From positions 64,771,297 to 64,835,296 of the forward strand of contig NC_084836.1 of assembly GCF_033115175.1 (NCBI RefSeq): a stretch of DNA of 64,000 nt, read 5' to 3'. Position numbers and translations under genes: made by a program. This DNA is from Lepus europaeus (Eukaryota; Chordata; Mammalia; Lagomorpha; Leporidae). Shown here piece after piece: positions 21,720 to 33,362 of the stretch; positions within the stretch are counted from its first letter, which is position 1, and each line of letters starts with the position of its first letter. The notes beneath the pieces were generated by a model. That model searched no databases, had not been told where the DNA came from, and saw nothing but the letters and a program-made list of their open reading frames with translations.

Positions 21720-21987
21720 ATTTTTTAATTTGAGAGGCAGAGAGAATAGAGAGAGGAAGTCCACTCCCCAAATGCTTGCAGGATGTGTGTATGTTGGGAG
21801 GCTCCCAGCCTGGAGTCAGCCACCCCAGAGAGGTCTCCCATATGGATGACAGGAATCCAACTCCCGGGGCCATCACCTGCTGCGTCCAGGATGTTCACCA
21901 GCAGGAAGCAGGAGTGGAGCTGAGTCAAACCCAAGTACTCTGAGCATTTTAACCAATATCTGAACCACCAGCCTAAACACCAGCCCC
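21720..21987 (-). mobile_element. Very old CSINE
   Basis: TTTTTTAATTTGAGAGGC to ACACCAGCCCCC. Flanking 21441-21719 and 21988-22370 are unassigned. Confidence 0.6.
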
Positions 21988-22371
21988 CATAACTCACACA
22001 CAATATATTGCAAATGTTCTATCTGGTGAGCTTTGGCATGTTTGTGAAATCATCTTCACAATCAAGACTAAGAACATATCTGTGTGACCCCCAAAGTCTC
22101 CTTGTGGGCTGCTTTCGGGGTGCCTGCTCTCTTGGAAGATCCTGGTGGTATGGAAGTATGGGGCTGGTGGTGCTGCCTCAGTACTGCCAGCTGCTCTCTC
22201 CTGGGGCACACCTGATTACATCTTTCTCATCCTTTTAGTGTCAGCAAAGAGATTACCCCCAGAAGCCCTGTGTGTCACTCTCTAATCACTAGTGGATGCC
22301 TCTGCCCTGCTGTTTCATTGCGCCTGGTTTAGCACTGGTCTTTTATGGTTAACAGTGTCTTAGTTGTCTCT

Positions 22372-22460
22372 CTTTCAAGGTAGACTGTAATCTCCTTGAG
22401 GGAAGAAACTATGTTTGTTTAGCACTACATCCTCAGAACCTCAAACAGTAAATGTTTTGG
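22372..22460 (+). mobile_element. Possible L2 3' end
   Basis: GTAATCTCCTTGAGGGAAG...CTACATCCTCAGAACC...AGTAAATGTTT resembles the mammal-wide L2 terminus. Confidence 0.45.
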
Positions 22461-22477
22461 AAAAACCTGGTGTAAAG

Positions 22478-22790
22478 GCAGAGTGGGTATTTGGCACAGC
22501 AGTTAAGATACCACTTGGGACACCCACATTCTGTATGAGAGTTCTACTCTGTTTGCAATCCAGCATCCTTCTAATACGTACCCTGAGAGGCAGCAGGTGA
22601 TGGCCCAAGCACGTGGGCCCCTGACACCCACGTGGGAGACCTGGATGGAGTTCAGGCTCCTGGCTTCCACTTGGTTCAGCCATGGCTGTTGCAGACACCT
22701 GAACCAGCATACAGAATCTCTCTCTTTGCCTGTCTGTATCTTGTTTCTGACTCTCACTGCCTTTCAAATAAATAAAAATAAATGAACACA
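22478..22790 (+). mobile_element. Old CSINE
   Basis: GGCAGAGTGGGTATTTGGCACAG to AAATAAATAAAAATAAAT. Confidence 0.7.
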
Positions 22791-22812
22791 CAATTTTTAA
22801 AAAGGCCATGAG

Positions 22813-23118
22813 GGGCCAGCACTGTGGCTCAGCAGGTTGAAGTCCTGGCCTGCAGTGCTGGCATCCCATATGGGCTCCAGTTCTAGTCCTGGCTGCTCCA
22901 CTTCCTATCCAGCTTTCTGCTATGGCCTGGGAAAGCAGCAGAAATGGCCCAAGTCCTTGGGCCCCTGCACCCGCGTGGGAGACTGCGAGGGGGCTCTTGG
23001 CTCCTGGCTTTGGATCAGCTCAGCTCTGGCCATTGTGGTCATTTGGGAAGCGAACCAGCAGATGGAAGAGCCCTCTCTGTAACTGTTTTTCAAATAAATA
23101 AAATAAATCTTTAAAAAA
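22813..23118 (+). mobile_element. CSINE
   Basis: GGGGCCAGCACTGTGGCTC to AAATAAATAAAATAAATC. Confidence 0.85.
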
Positions 23119-23332
23119 AAAAATGACCATGAGACTGAAGAAAGCAGCAAACAGATCCAAGATCAATACAGTCTAATTTATAAGGAAATCCAAACAGAAG
23201 CATGGTCTTGGAGAGCGGCAAAAAAAGTGGAGCCCCTTACTAGGAGGCAGGAGAGAAAAAAAGGTTTTATAGGAAAAAGGTGCCTGTGGCTAACCAAGTG
23301 CACTTCAGCTTTATCAAAAAATATTAGCGTTC

Positions 23333-23775
23333 CAGGGACTGGCATCACGGCACAGTGGGCTAGGTTGTCTCTTGCAATGCTGACGTCCCATATTGTAGTA
23401 GTGGCTCCAGTCCTGGCTACTCTGTTCCTGATTCAGCTTTCTATAAAGGTCTCAATAAATAGACTTCTATGGGTATAATGTGTCCCTCAAGAGTTCATGT
23501 GTTGGAAACCCAATTCCTGATGTTCCCCGTGAGGCACCCCCATCAGGGTGCCTGACTCCAGCTTTCTGACACACACCCAGGGAGGAGGCAGTGGTGTCTC
23601 AGGGAGCGGGCTCCCTGCCACCCACATGGGAGACCTGGACTGAGTTCTTGCTCCTTCCTCCCCACTGCAGCCTGATCTAGGTCTAGCCTAGCTGTGACCA
23701 CTGTGGGCATTTGGAGAGTAAACTACCAGAAGGGAGTGCCCTCTTTCTCTCTGCCTCTCAAATAGAATACTTAAA
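23333..23775 (+). mobile_element. Two old CSINE fragments
   Basis: 23333-23450 is a head piece (CAGGGACTGGCATCACGG). 23545-23775 is a body and tail piece of a diverged copy. 23776-24194 beyond is T-rich at its left end and unassigned. Confidence 0.55.
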
Positions 23776-24194
23776 AGCAAAGATAGTTTTATTTTTTTAT
23801 TGGGAACCAAATAAATTTGCAAATCAAGAACACAAGTTCAGATAAAGCGATTCGGTCTTGTGCTGCGGTAAGATAAGCCTGTATTTTTCCAACAAGGACA
23901 AGTGGGTCTGTGTGGCTTAGCATTCTTTGGGGGTGATGAGCAGGACTGAGGCCAGCCTGGTCATAAATTTTCTGAGTCCATTGGAATGTCCCAGTCAAGA
24001 GGCAAATTTGTTACTCTGGTATTCTTCAAACTTTGCAAGCTCTTATTAGATTCTGGAAAATTGTTCCTTCTCACAGGTTCAGTTGCTGGCATGAGATCTG
24101 TGTGGCAATTTACCTGATTATAAAATCTCTAAGGCTCAGAAAAGGATTTTTGCTCTTTTTTGTCATCTTGAATTTTATTTTCTGAAAGGGTGGA

Positions 24195-24785
24195 AAGATT
24201 CAATATTGTCCAAATGTCAAAGTCTCTCCAAATTGATCTATAAATTCAGTGCAGCCCCATTAAGAACCCCAGAATCTCTTAGCAGGAAGTAACAGATAAG
24301 CAAAGTTGGTAGCTTACCTTCATTGCCTTTAAGACTTACTATAGGGGCTGGTGCTGAGGTGCAGCGGGTTAAAGCCCTGGCCTGAAACATTGGCATTCCA
24401 TATGGATGCTGGGCTAGTCCCAGCTGCTCGTCTTCCAATCCAACTCTCTGCTATGGCCTGGGAGAGCAGTGGAAGATGGCCCAAGTCCTTGGGCCCCTGC
24501 ACCCGCATGGGAGACCCGGAAGAAGCTCCTCGCTTCAGATCGGCACGACTCTGGCCGTTGCAGCCATCTGGGGAGTGAACCAGCAGATGGAAGACCTCTC
24601 TCTCTGCCTCCACCTTTCTCTGTAACTCTTTCAAATAAATAAAATAAATCTTAAAGAAAAACTTACTATAAAGCTATAGTAATCAAGATAATTTGTTATT
24701 GGCACAGAGAGAAACAGGTCAAAGAAACAAAAGAGAGTCCCACAAGTACATTGTCAATTGTTTATATATCTGATCAACTTTTAAA
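24195..24785 (+). mobile_element. L1 ORF2 fragment split by one CSINE
   Basis: Before the SINE: GATTCAATATTGTCCAAATGTC and CAAATTGATCTATAAATTCAGTGCA. After it: AAAGCTATAGTAATCAAGATAATTTG, the next stretch of the usual L1 ORF2 3' region. The SINE lies at 24344-24656 with duplication ACTTACTATA. Confidence 0.75.
24344..24656 (+). mobile_element. CSINE in L1
   Basis: GGGGCTGGTGCTGAGG to CAAATAAATAAAATAAATC. ACTTACTATA flanks both sides. Confidence 0.88.
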
Positions 24786-25087
24786 AAGATTTATTTATTT
24801 ATTTGAAATGCAGAGTTACTGGGGGCAGAGAGGGGAGCTTCCATCTGCTGGTTCACAAATGGCCACAATGGTCAAGGCTGGGCCAGGCTGAAGCCAGGAA
24901 CCTGGAACTTCATCAGGATCTCCCTCATGGGTGACAGAGGCCCAAGGACTTGTGCCATCTGCTGCTCTCCCAGGTGCATTAGCAGGGAGCTGGATTGAAG
25001 TGGAGCAGCTGGGACTTGAACCTCCGCCCATACAGGATGCCAGCATTGCAAGCAGAGGCTTAGCCTGTTGCACCACAATGTTGGCCT
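24785..25087 (-). mobile_element. CSINE, older
   Basis: AAAAAGATTTATTTATTTATTTG to CACCACAATGTTGGCC. Confidence 0.8.
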
Positions 25088-25109
25088 CAATAAACTTTTT
25101 TTAGACATT

Positions 25110-25483
25110 TTTAAAATAAGATTTATTTATTCGTAAGTCAGAATTAGAGAGAGAGACAGAGACAGATCTTCTATCTGCTGGTTTGCTCCCCAAATGACCG
25201 CAATGGCTGGGGCTGGCCACACTGAAACCAGGAGCCATCTCTCACAGGTTGCAGGGGCCCAGCTGGGGCTGGGCCAGAACAAAGTCAGGAGCCAGGAGCT
25301 TCTTCTGGGTCTCCTACGTGGATGCAGGGGGCCCAACCACTTGGGCCACCTGGCAGTGCTTTCCCAGGCCATAGCAGGGAGCTGGATTGGAAGTTGGGCA
25401 GCAGGAACAAAAAATCGAAACCCATACAGGATGCCGGCACCGCAGGTGGAGGCTTTACTTGCTACGACACAGTGCCAGCCCCA
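25110..25483 (-). mobile_element. CSINE with internal duplication
   Basis: AATAAGATTTATTTATTCG to CAGTGCCAGCCCC. About 60 bases (GGCTGGGGCTGG...CCAGGAGCC...GGGGCCCA) occur twice in tandem. Confidence 0.75.
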
Positions 25484-25511
25484 AAGCTTCTGCTTTCAAG
25501 ATACTATTAGG

Positions 25512-25826
25512 GGCCAGTGTTTTTGTGTAATGGGTTAAACCACTGCCGGCAGCACTGGCATCCCATATGGGCACAACTTCAAGTCCCGGCTGTTCTACTT
25601 CCGATCCAGCTCCCTGCTAATGCACCCGTCTGGTAAAAAAGCAGAAGATGGCCCAGGTCCAAGTCCTTGGGTCCCTGCACCTATGTGGGAGACCCAGAGG
25701 AAGCTCCTGGCTTCAGATGGATCCTGTTGTAGCCATTACAGCCATCTGGGGAGTGAACCAGTGGATGGAAGATCTATCTCTACCTGTCTCTAACGCTGAA
25801 ATATTAAAAAAAAAAAAAAAAAAAAA
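25512..25826 (+). mobile_element. CSINE
   Basis: GGGGCCAGTGTTTTTGTG head to poly-A. Confidence 0.82.
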
Positions 25827-25842
25827 GTGAAGTTACAGAAGT

Positions 25843-25950
25843 TTACAGAGGTTAAGTAACTTGCCCCAAAGATGCAAGGCAGGATTCAAACTCACCACCG
25901 TCAGACTCTGAATCTGCAATCCTAACTGCTGCATTGCTCTGCCCCTATGG
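25843..25950 (-). mobile_element. MIR
   Basis: CAGAGGTTAAGTAACTTGCC, CAGGATTCAAACTC, CTAACTGCTGCATTG match the mammal-wide MIR core. 25951-26404 beyond is unassigned. Confidence 0.75.
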
Positions 25951-26404
25951 TCATACCTCGATACTGACAGTGGTGAGCCAGGCACCCAGCTGCTGACCAT
26001 CTCTAACTGTAGTCTACGAATTCCAACTTCTGCCCAGAGCCCCTGGGTCTGGGCAGGCTCCATGCTGGGGAGATGTGTCCTCAGAACTTCTCTGCAGGCT
26101 GGGGGGGCCTCTTCTGGTGGCCCCACTGCTGCAGCAATGCTGCTCTTTCTTGTGATCTCTCCCAGCTAACTCTGGTTTTGTAAATGATGAGTGCAATTCT
26201 GACAAGAGAGCACAAAGGTCAGGAAATAGGACCTGCAGGGTCACTGCACACTTGGCTTGTGAGGTGTGATGCCTGCCAGGACTCCTTGCACCAGCCCTTA
26301 TCCCGGTTCATGTACAGTGCCACAAGAAGCCCAGGAGCCCAGGTTACCTCTCGCTGGCCTTTCTGACCCCATTTTGCATTCTTCCCCATTTATTTATTTA
26401 ATTT

Positions 26405-26525
26405 TCATTATTTATCTTTAAAGATTTATTTATTTTATTTGAAAGTCAGAGTTACACAGAGAGAGGAGAGGCAGAGAGAGAGATGTGGACGTCCCAAGTA
26501 GCAACTTAACTGCTGTGCCAAATGC
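26405..26525 (-). mobile_element. CSINE with large internal deletion
   Basis: TTAAAGATTTATTTATTTTATTTG to about GAGAGATG, then only the head end GCAACTTAACTGCTGTGCC. Confidence 0.65.
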
Positions 26526-26584
26526 CCTCCCCTTTCCACCTTTTCAACTGCAAACATCTCATTCTTTGACCTCCCTTTCTCTTA

Positions 26585-26898
26585 GATCTATTCATTTATA
26601 TTTCAAAGGCAGAGGGACAGAAAAAGAGCCAGAGAGGAATATCTTCCACTGTTGGTTCACGCCCCAAATGGCTTTCCCAGCTGGGTCTGTGTCAGGTTGA
26701 AGCCAGGAGTTAGAAACTCCATCCCCATCTCACATATGGGTGGCGGGGCCCAAGCACTTGGCTCATCATCTGCTGCCTTACCAGGAACATCAGGAGTGCT
26801 GGATTGGAAGCAGAGTAGCCAGGACTCACACCAGCACTCATATGGGATGCTGGAGTTGAAAGCGGTGGCTTAATCCACTGCACTACAGTGCTGCTCCC
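26585..26898 (-). mobile_element. CSINE, older
   Basis: AGATCTATTCATTTATATTTC to CTACAGTGCTGCTCCC. 26899-27208 beyond is unassigned. Confidence 0.75.
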
Positions 26899-27221
26899 CA
26901 AATTTCTGACTTCTAACCTGAAGTAGTGCTGGGGTATCAGCCCATCACTTTTACACTCTCCCAGATGCCTATTGTATTCATTCTCATCTCTCCTCAAGCC
27001 TTCAACTTCCTAGATCCCCATTCTCAGCTGATGACTGTGTCCTACTTCCCTGTGGAATAGCAACCAACCTAGCAAGCTGCCTTTGGACAACACAATCCAT
27101 CTTCCTTCCTGTTAGTGTAAACCCGTCCCCTCCTATCCACAGCCACTCACTCCACTTATGCTTCAGATTCTCTCCCTTCTTGACTATTCAAGGATGTGGC
27201 TCTATCTCCTACATCATCTAC

Positions 27222-27570
27222 CTTTTTTTTTTTTTTTTTTTGACAGGCAGAGTGGACAGTGAGAGAGAGAGAGACAGAGAGAAAGGTCTTCCTTTTGCCG
27301 TTGGTTCACCCTCCAATGGCCGCCGCGGTAGGCGCGCTGTGGCCGGCGCACCGCACTGATCTGATGGCAGGAGCCAGGTGCTTCTCCTGGTCTCCCATGG
27401 GGTGCAGGGCCCAAGCACTTGGGCCATCCTCCACTGCACTCCCGGGCCACAGCAGAGAGCTGGCCTGGAAGAGGGGCAACCGGGACAGGATCGGTGCCCC
27501 GACCGGGACTAGAACCCGGTGTGCCGGCGCCGCAAGGCGGAGGATTAGCCTAGTGAGCCGCGGCGCCGGC
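27222..27570 (-). mobile_element. CSINE2
   Basis: 13-bp duplication CTACATCATCTAC at 27209-27221 and 27571-27583. Confidence 0.92.
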
Positions 27571-27583
27571 CTACATCATCTAC

Positions 27584-27860
27584 TTTTTTAAGATTTATTT
27601 ATCTGAAAGGTAGAGCTACACAGATAGAGGGAGGAAAAAGACATCTTCCATCCACTGGTTCACTCCCCAAATGGCTGCAATGGTCAGGTCAAAGCCATTG
27701 ACCTGGCTGAAGCTCTGGTCTCCCACAGGGATGGCAGGGACCCAAGCACTTGGGCCATCTTCTGCTGCTTCCACAGGCACATTAGCCGGGATTAGAATAG
27801 GTGCCCGTACAAAATGCATCATAGGCAGCAGCTTAACCTGCTGTACCACACCACCAGCCC
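27584..27860 (-). mobile_element. CSINE, older
   Basis: TTTTTTAAGATTTATTTATCTG to ACACCACCAGCCCC. 27861-28431 beyond is CT-rich single-copy-looking DNA with no gene seen. Confidence 0.78.
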
Positions 27861-28431
27861 CTCCCCTGCTGGCATCTTCGGTATTTCTTTTTACAAAATC
27901 CCTCCTCTTCCTCCACCACTACCCTATGTCCTGCCTTCCTTTTTCAGCAAAACTTGAAAAAGACATCCCCTATGTCCTCTCCACCCAACCTTTCTTACAG
28001 TGAGTATCCTATTTGATAATATATGCTAGAGACAAGCCATCTTACCCTCTTTTGAATCTGATCGTTTCTTTGCTATTACTCCACTGAAACTTTTCACCAA
28101 CATAATCAATGACTCTATGCTGCTAAAGCAGACCAATTTCTCAATCTTTATCTTGTTCCAACCTGCTAGAAGTTGGACAGCTGATTATTCATTCACTCCT
28201 CTTTACATTTTCTTCACTTGACTTCTGGAATATCCACAGTATACTAGTTTTCCTCCCACGTCGTAGGCCTTTTCTTCTCAACCACCTTTGCTAATTCTTC
28301 CTCAAATCCCTAATCACTAAACCTTGAAGTCTGCAGGACTCTATTAGGCCTTTTCTTGTTCCTCCTTCCTTAGATCTATACACTCCCTTCCCAGGCGATC
28401 TTGTTCAGTCTCCTGGATTAAAAACAACTAG

Positions 28432-28690
28432 AGCACCGGTCTGGTGCAGCAGGTTAAGCTGCTGCCTGCATACCACACCACCTCTGGCTCCTGACCCAGC
28501 TGCTGCACTTAAGGGTACAAGTCTCTAATGCTTCTGTGGGAGTGGTAAAAAGATGGCTTTGCCACCCATGTGGGAGATCTGAATGGAGTGCCCAGCACCT
28601 GGCTTCCACCTGGCCCAGTTCCATGTATTGCAGCCATTTGGGAAATGAACAGGGGATGGGAGACCCCTCCAATTCTGCCTTTCAAATAAA
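28432..28690 (+). mobile_element. Old CSINE
   Basis: AGAGCACCGGTCTGGTGCAG to TTTCAAATAAATCC. Confidence 0.6.
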
Positions 28691-28696
28691 TCCTTG

Positions 28697-28960
28697 GCAG
28701 CAGGCATTTGGCATAGTGGCTGCGACACTACCTTGGATGTGTGCGTCCCTTTATCACAAGTGCCTGGGCTCTGCTTCTGGTTCCAGCTTCTTGCTAAGGA
28801 GCATCCTAGCAAGCAGCAGATAGACAATGGCCGGAGTAGTTGAATTCTTACTACTCGCACAGAAGTCTCTGGCTTCAGCATAGCCCAGTCTTAGCTATTG
28901 CAGGCATTTGGGGGAAATGAGCTAGCAGAGGGGAGCTGTTTCTCTGCCCTTAAAATAAAA
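28697..28960 (+). mobile_element. Very old CSINE
   Basis: GCAGGCATTTGGCATAGTGG to CCCTTAAAATAAAA. Confidence 0.6.
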
Positions 28961-28975
28961 AAATTCAAAACCCAA

Positions 28976-29309
28976 TTTTTTTTTTTGGACAGGCAGAGTG
29001 GATAGTGAGAGAGAGAGTGAGAGAGAGAGAGAGAGAGAGAGAAAGGTCTTCCTTTTTGCCGCTGGTTCACCCTCTAATGGCCACTGCGGACGGTGTGCTG
29101 TGGCCGGCGCATCACACTGATCCGAAGCCAGGAGCCAGGTGCTTCTCCTGGTCTCCAATGCGGGTGTAGGGCCCAAGCACTTGGGCCATCCTCCACTGCC
29201 TTCCCAGGCCACAGCAGAGAGCTGGCCTGGAAGAGGGCAACCGGGACTAGAACCTGGTGTGCCGGCGCCGCAAGGTGGAGGATTAGCCTGTTGAGCCACG
29301 GCGCCGGCC
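28976..29309 (-). mobile_element. CSINE2
   Basis: TTTTTTTGGACAGGCAGAG with an expanded (GA)n block, ending CACGGCGCCGGCC. 29310-29551 is unassigned. Confidence 0.88.
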
Positions 29310-29551
29310 AAAACCTAAGTTTTTTATTGTGTTCATCTCCACTTGGGTGTAAAAAGTGAAGGGACCCACCAGTGCACTCTCAAGTGTGGAGAAATGCTCA
29401 TGAATGATGAACATGGACTTCAGGATAGTGGCCACCACTTGTGTAGAGTGGGATGCAACCAGAGGGGGATTCACAGGCATGTTCAATTCTCTCTTCTAAC
29501 CTGGGATGCATAACCACTTGTTGCCATGTTTTGGTATCTCATTATACATTT

Positions 29552-29826
29552 TTTAAAAATATTTATTTGAAAGTCAAGTTACAGAGGAGAGACAGAGGCA
29601 GAGAGAAACCTTCCATCCTCTGGTTTACTCCCCAACTGGCTGCAACAGCCAGGGCTGGGTCTTCCATGTGGGTGCAGGGGCCCAAGGACTTGGGCCATCT
29701 TCAGCTGCTTCCCCAGGCCCATTAGCAGGCAGCTAAATAGAAGTGGAACTGGGACTTGAATCGGTGCCCATATGGGATGCCAGCTCCGCAGATAGTGGCT
29801 TTACCCAATGCCACAGCACCAGCCCC
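29552..29826 (-). mobile_element. CSINE
   Basis: TTTTAAAAATATTTATTTG to CCACAGCACCAGCCCC. Confidence 0.8.
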
Positions 29827-29841
29827 TCAGTATTGTTTTGG

Positions 29842-30106
29842 AGGCTGGCACTGTGGTGGAGCAGGTAAAGCCTCCAACTGCAGTTATAGCATGCAATATG
29901 GGCACTGTTCCCTTCCAATTCAGCTCTCTGCTAATGTGCCTGGGAAAGCAAAGATGGCCCAAGTTCTTGGGCCCCTGCATCCACATGGGAGACCCAGAGG
30001 AAAATCCAGACTCCTGGCTTGGGATCAGCCCAGCTCCAGCCATTACAGCCATTTGGGGAATGAACCAGTGGATGGAAGACCTCTAACTCTGCCTTCCAAA
30101 AAAAAA
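29842..30106 (+). mobile_element. CSINE, internally shortened
   Basis: GGCTGGCACTGTGGTGG to TCTAACTCTGCCTTCC and poly-A. Confidence 0.8.
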
Positions 30107-30303
30107 AGCTTGAATGTATTTGTACAGGAAAGTAGTCACACGTTTGCCTTGTAGGTTGCTTGGGGAAACTGAGTGGTTTACACTGTATTTGGTTCCACAG
30201 CTTTTCAATTGTGTACCTTTTGTATTATACCTACTTGGGAGAGGAGTACAGCATTTCCTCATACCTTCCACTTACCCTTTTAAGTTTGGTAATTCAAATT
30301 TAC

Positions 30304-30568
30304 TTATTGGGATTGGCATTGTAGCAGTGGGTTAAGCTACTGCCTGCAATGCCAACATCCCATGTTCCAGTTCCATCCCCAGCTACTCCACTCCCAATCC
30401 AGCTCCCGAGTACACCTGGGAAAGCAGGGAAGATGGCCTAAGCGCTTGGGCCCCTGTACCCACATGGGAAACCTGGACAGTATTCTAGGTTACTGCCTTC
30501 AGCCAGAATTAGAAGATGGATGTCTCTGTCCTTCCCTGTTATGTTCTGCCTTTCAAATAAAAAAAACT
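30304..30568 (+). mobile_element. Old CSINE
   Basis: TATTGGGATTGGCATTGTAGC to TTTCAAATAAAAAAAAC. Confidence 0.68.
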
Positions 30569-30868
30569 TTTTTGACAGGCAGAGTGGACAGTTAGAATCA
30601 GAAAGGTCTTCCTTTTGCCGTTGGTTCACCTTCCAATGGCCGGCGCACTGCGCTGATCCGAAGGCAGGAGCCAGGTGCTTCTCCTGGTCTCCCATGTGGG
30701 TGCAGGGCCCAAGGATTTGGGCCATCCTCCACTGCACTCCCTGGCCATAGCACAGAGCTGGCCTGGAAGAGGGGCAACCGGGACAGAATCCGGAGCCCTG
30801 ACTGGGACTAGAACCTGGTGTGCCGGCGCCACAGGCAGAGGATTAGCCTATTGAGCCACGATGCTGGC
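30569..30868 (-). mobile_element. CSINE2
   Basis: TTTTTTGACAGGCAGAGTGG to CCACGATGCTGGC. Short tail and (GA) block. Confidence 0.85.
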
Positions 30869-30883
30869 ATCAGAAAAATCTTA

Positions 30884-31462
30884 TGTAACACATTTGAAAG
30901 GTACCATGACACACACAGGGTGAGATCAATTTTCCATCCATTGGTTCACTCCCCAAATGGCTCCAACAGTGGGGCTAGCCAGGAACTAGGAACTCGATGT
31001 TGGCTGCCATGTTGGCTGCAGTGTCCCAAGCACTTGGGCCACCTTCTGTTGCTTTCCCAGGAGCATCAGCATAGCAGCTGGGACTCAAACCAGCACTGTG
31101 ATAAAGGATGGCAGTATTTTTTTTTGACAGGCAGAGTGGACAGAGAGGTCTTCCTTTACTGTTGTTTCACCCTCCAATGGCCACTACAGCCGGCACACCA
31201 CGCCGATCTGAAGCCAGGAGCTAGGTGCTTTTCCTGGTCTCCCCTGGGGTGCAGGGCCCAAGCACTTGGGCCATCCTCCACTGCCCTCCGGGGGCCACAG
31301 CAGAGAGCTGGACTGGAAGAGGGGGCAACCAGGATAGAATCCGGCGCCCCGACTGGGACTAGAACCTGGTGTGCCGGCGCCACAGGTGGAGGATTAGCTT
31401 ATTGAGCCAGGGCGCCGGCCTCAAAGGCAGTGTCTTAAACTCAGTATGTCAACACTGGCCCC
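30884..31462 (-). mobile_element. Old CSINE split by CSINE2
   Basis: Outer pieces 30884-31113 (ACACATTTGAAAGG...) and 31421-31462 (AAAGGCAGTGTCTTAAAC...CACTGGCCCC). Confidence 0.65.
31114..31420 (-). mobile_element. CSINE2 (inner)
   Basis: TTTTTTTTGACAGGCAGAGTGG to AGGGCGCCGGCC. Confidence 0.87.
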
Positions 31463-31714
31463 TGGCCTTGTCCTTCAGTCACCCTTTCTTCTAGTCAGTT
31501 CTTTTGGCTTCTCTTCTCCCTTGAGCTTGAACTCCACCCACACTCAACCAAGACCGAAAAATCACTGCTTTCAAAGTTTTATGTTCCCAAACTAGAATAT
31601 ACCAACCATGCATATTATTTTTTCTTACAGTACAATTCCTTGGTATCTCCCAAAATATGGTCTGTTAGAACAGCTGAATCAGAATCACCTGCAACACTAC
31701 TAAAATGCAGATTT

Positions 31715-31935
31715 GGGAGATTTTTGGCCTAGTGGTTAAGCTGCAAGTCAGGATGCCTGGATTCCCTGTCCAAGATTGGTTTGAATTTCCAGGAGGCAGG
31801 AGACAGCCCAAGTGGTTGAGTCTCCATGTGGGACCACCTGGACTGAATTCTGAGCTCCTGGTTTGAGCCGGGTCCAGCCATGAGTTACAGGCCTTTAGGG
31901 AGTATACCAGCAGATGAGGAGCTAATTTTCAATTA
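31715..31935 (+). mobile_element. Very old CSINE-like fragment
   Basis: TTTTTGGCCTAGTGGTTAAG to AGTATACCAGCAGATG, heavily decayed. Confidence 0.5.
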
Positions 31936-32139
31936 CAAAATTCCAAAGAAATTCAAGATTTCACCTAAAGGTCAGACTCAAACCTTCCTAACTCCCATTT
32001 TAACATTGCTTTAATACACTAGCTAAGAACGCTCCTGCCTCAGCCTTTGCATTTATATCTCCTATACTACAAAGCTTTCTGTACTAATCCAAAATGCTTG
32101 CTCTTTTACTTTCAGGTTTGAAAAAATATTACCCTTATC

Positions 32140-32390
32140 GAAAAGCCACCCTACCTGCAACACTGGCATCCCACAAGTGCCAGTTCAAGTTCCAGCTCCC
32201 TGCTAATGCACCTGGGAAAGCAGTAAAAGATGGCCCAACTCCTCGGGCCTCTGCACCCACATGGGAGATCCAGAGAAAGTTCCTGGCTTCTGGCTTAATC
32301 CTGGCCTCAGCTACAGCCATTTAGGGAGTGAACCAGTGGATGGAAGCTTTCTCTCCCCTTTTCTCTGCATCTCAAATAATCTTTAGAAAA
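32140..32390 (+). mobile_element. CSINE, head truncated
   Basis: CCTGCAACACTGGCATCCC to CATCTCAAATAATC. 32391-32929 beyond is unassigned, with no gene seen. Confidence 0.72.
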
Positions 32391-32929
32391 AAGCTACCCT
32401 TCACACCACTAAAACGGAAATTCCTTGAGACCAGGTCTTGTTTTGATCCCTTAATGTGCTCTGTACTTAGATCTGCCATGAAACAGACACAGTGACTGTC
32501 AAACAGAAAATTGGGGAGGCTAGGTAACTTCCCCACTCAGAGCTAGAACTCTTAGGCTCTTAACCAGTTGGTTTTACATAGTGGGGTGCTTGCACTCAAA
32601 AAACTGCTCAGTACACAGGCAAAATTTACTGAATCAATAAATCTAGATTCTAACCCAGCTCTACTTCCATTAACTAGCCTTACTAAATTCATATAAAGTA
32701 GGTAAGCCTGCATACTCAAGCTGCTTAAATAAGCTAAATGTGTGTATGACAGCCAGTGACTACCTTCATCATCCATGCTGCCATGAAGTAGAGGCTACAC
32801 CAGAAACTGGGCCAAGGAAGTATCCACCTGACCTGAATCAGCTTCATTAACTGAGAAGACACCGCAGTTAAAGGCCAAGACAGCAATCAACTACTACTCC
32901 TAAAGTCTATCTTAAAAATGGGGGCTGGA

Positions 32930-33130
32930 CGGGCCAGTGCCGTGGCTCACTTGGTTAATCCTCTTCCAGTCCAGCTCTCTGCTGTGGCCCAGGTGCTTGG
33001 GTCCCTGCACCTGCATGGGAGATCAGGAGGAAGCACCTGGCTCTGGATCTGCATAGCTCAGGCTGTAGCGGCCATTTTGGGGGTAAACCACAGAAGGAAG
33101 ACCTTTCTGTGTCTATCTGTAAAAAAAAAA
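32930..33130 (+). mobile_element. CSINE2, internally deleted
   Basis: GGGCCAGTGCCGTGGCTC; jumps from GGTTAATCC to CTCTTCCAGTCC; ends CTTTCTGTGTCTATCTG, poly-A. Confidence 0.8.
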
Positions 33131-33144
33131 AGGGGGCGTGGGGC

Positions 33145-33362
33145 GGCCAAGTCCCTGCTGCTCCACTTCTGATACAACTCTTTCCTACAGCTTGGAAAAG
33201 CAGAAGATGGCCCAATTTCTTGGGCCCCCACACCCACATGGGAGACCCAGAGAAAGCTTCTGATTGGCACAGCTCCAGCCATTGCAGCCACCTGGGGCAT
33301 GAACCAGCAGATCAAAGACTTCTTTTTCTGCCTCAAATGAGTAAATTTTTAATATTAAAAAA
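33145..33362 (+). mobile_element. CSINE, head truncated
   Basis: GGCCAAGTCCCTGCTGCTCC to poly-A. 33363-34333 beyond holds nothing recognisable before the RPS26 3' end. Confidence 0.72.

Noticed and set aside
30818-31405. 195-codon plus-strand open frame
   Set aside because: It runs through two nested SINEs; its codons are the SINE consensus. The same applies to almost all 60-170-codon frames in 1-44 kb, whose peptides (MPLVHPPMAAA, HLGHPPL, GRPGEAPGS) recur in every CSINE copy.
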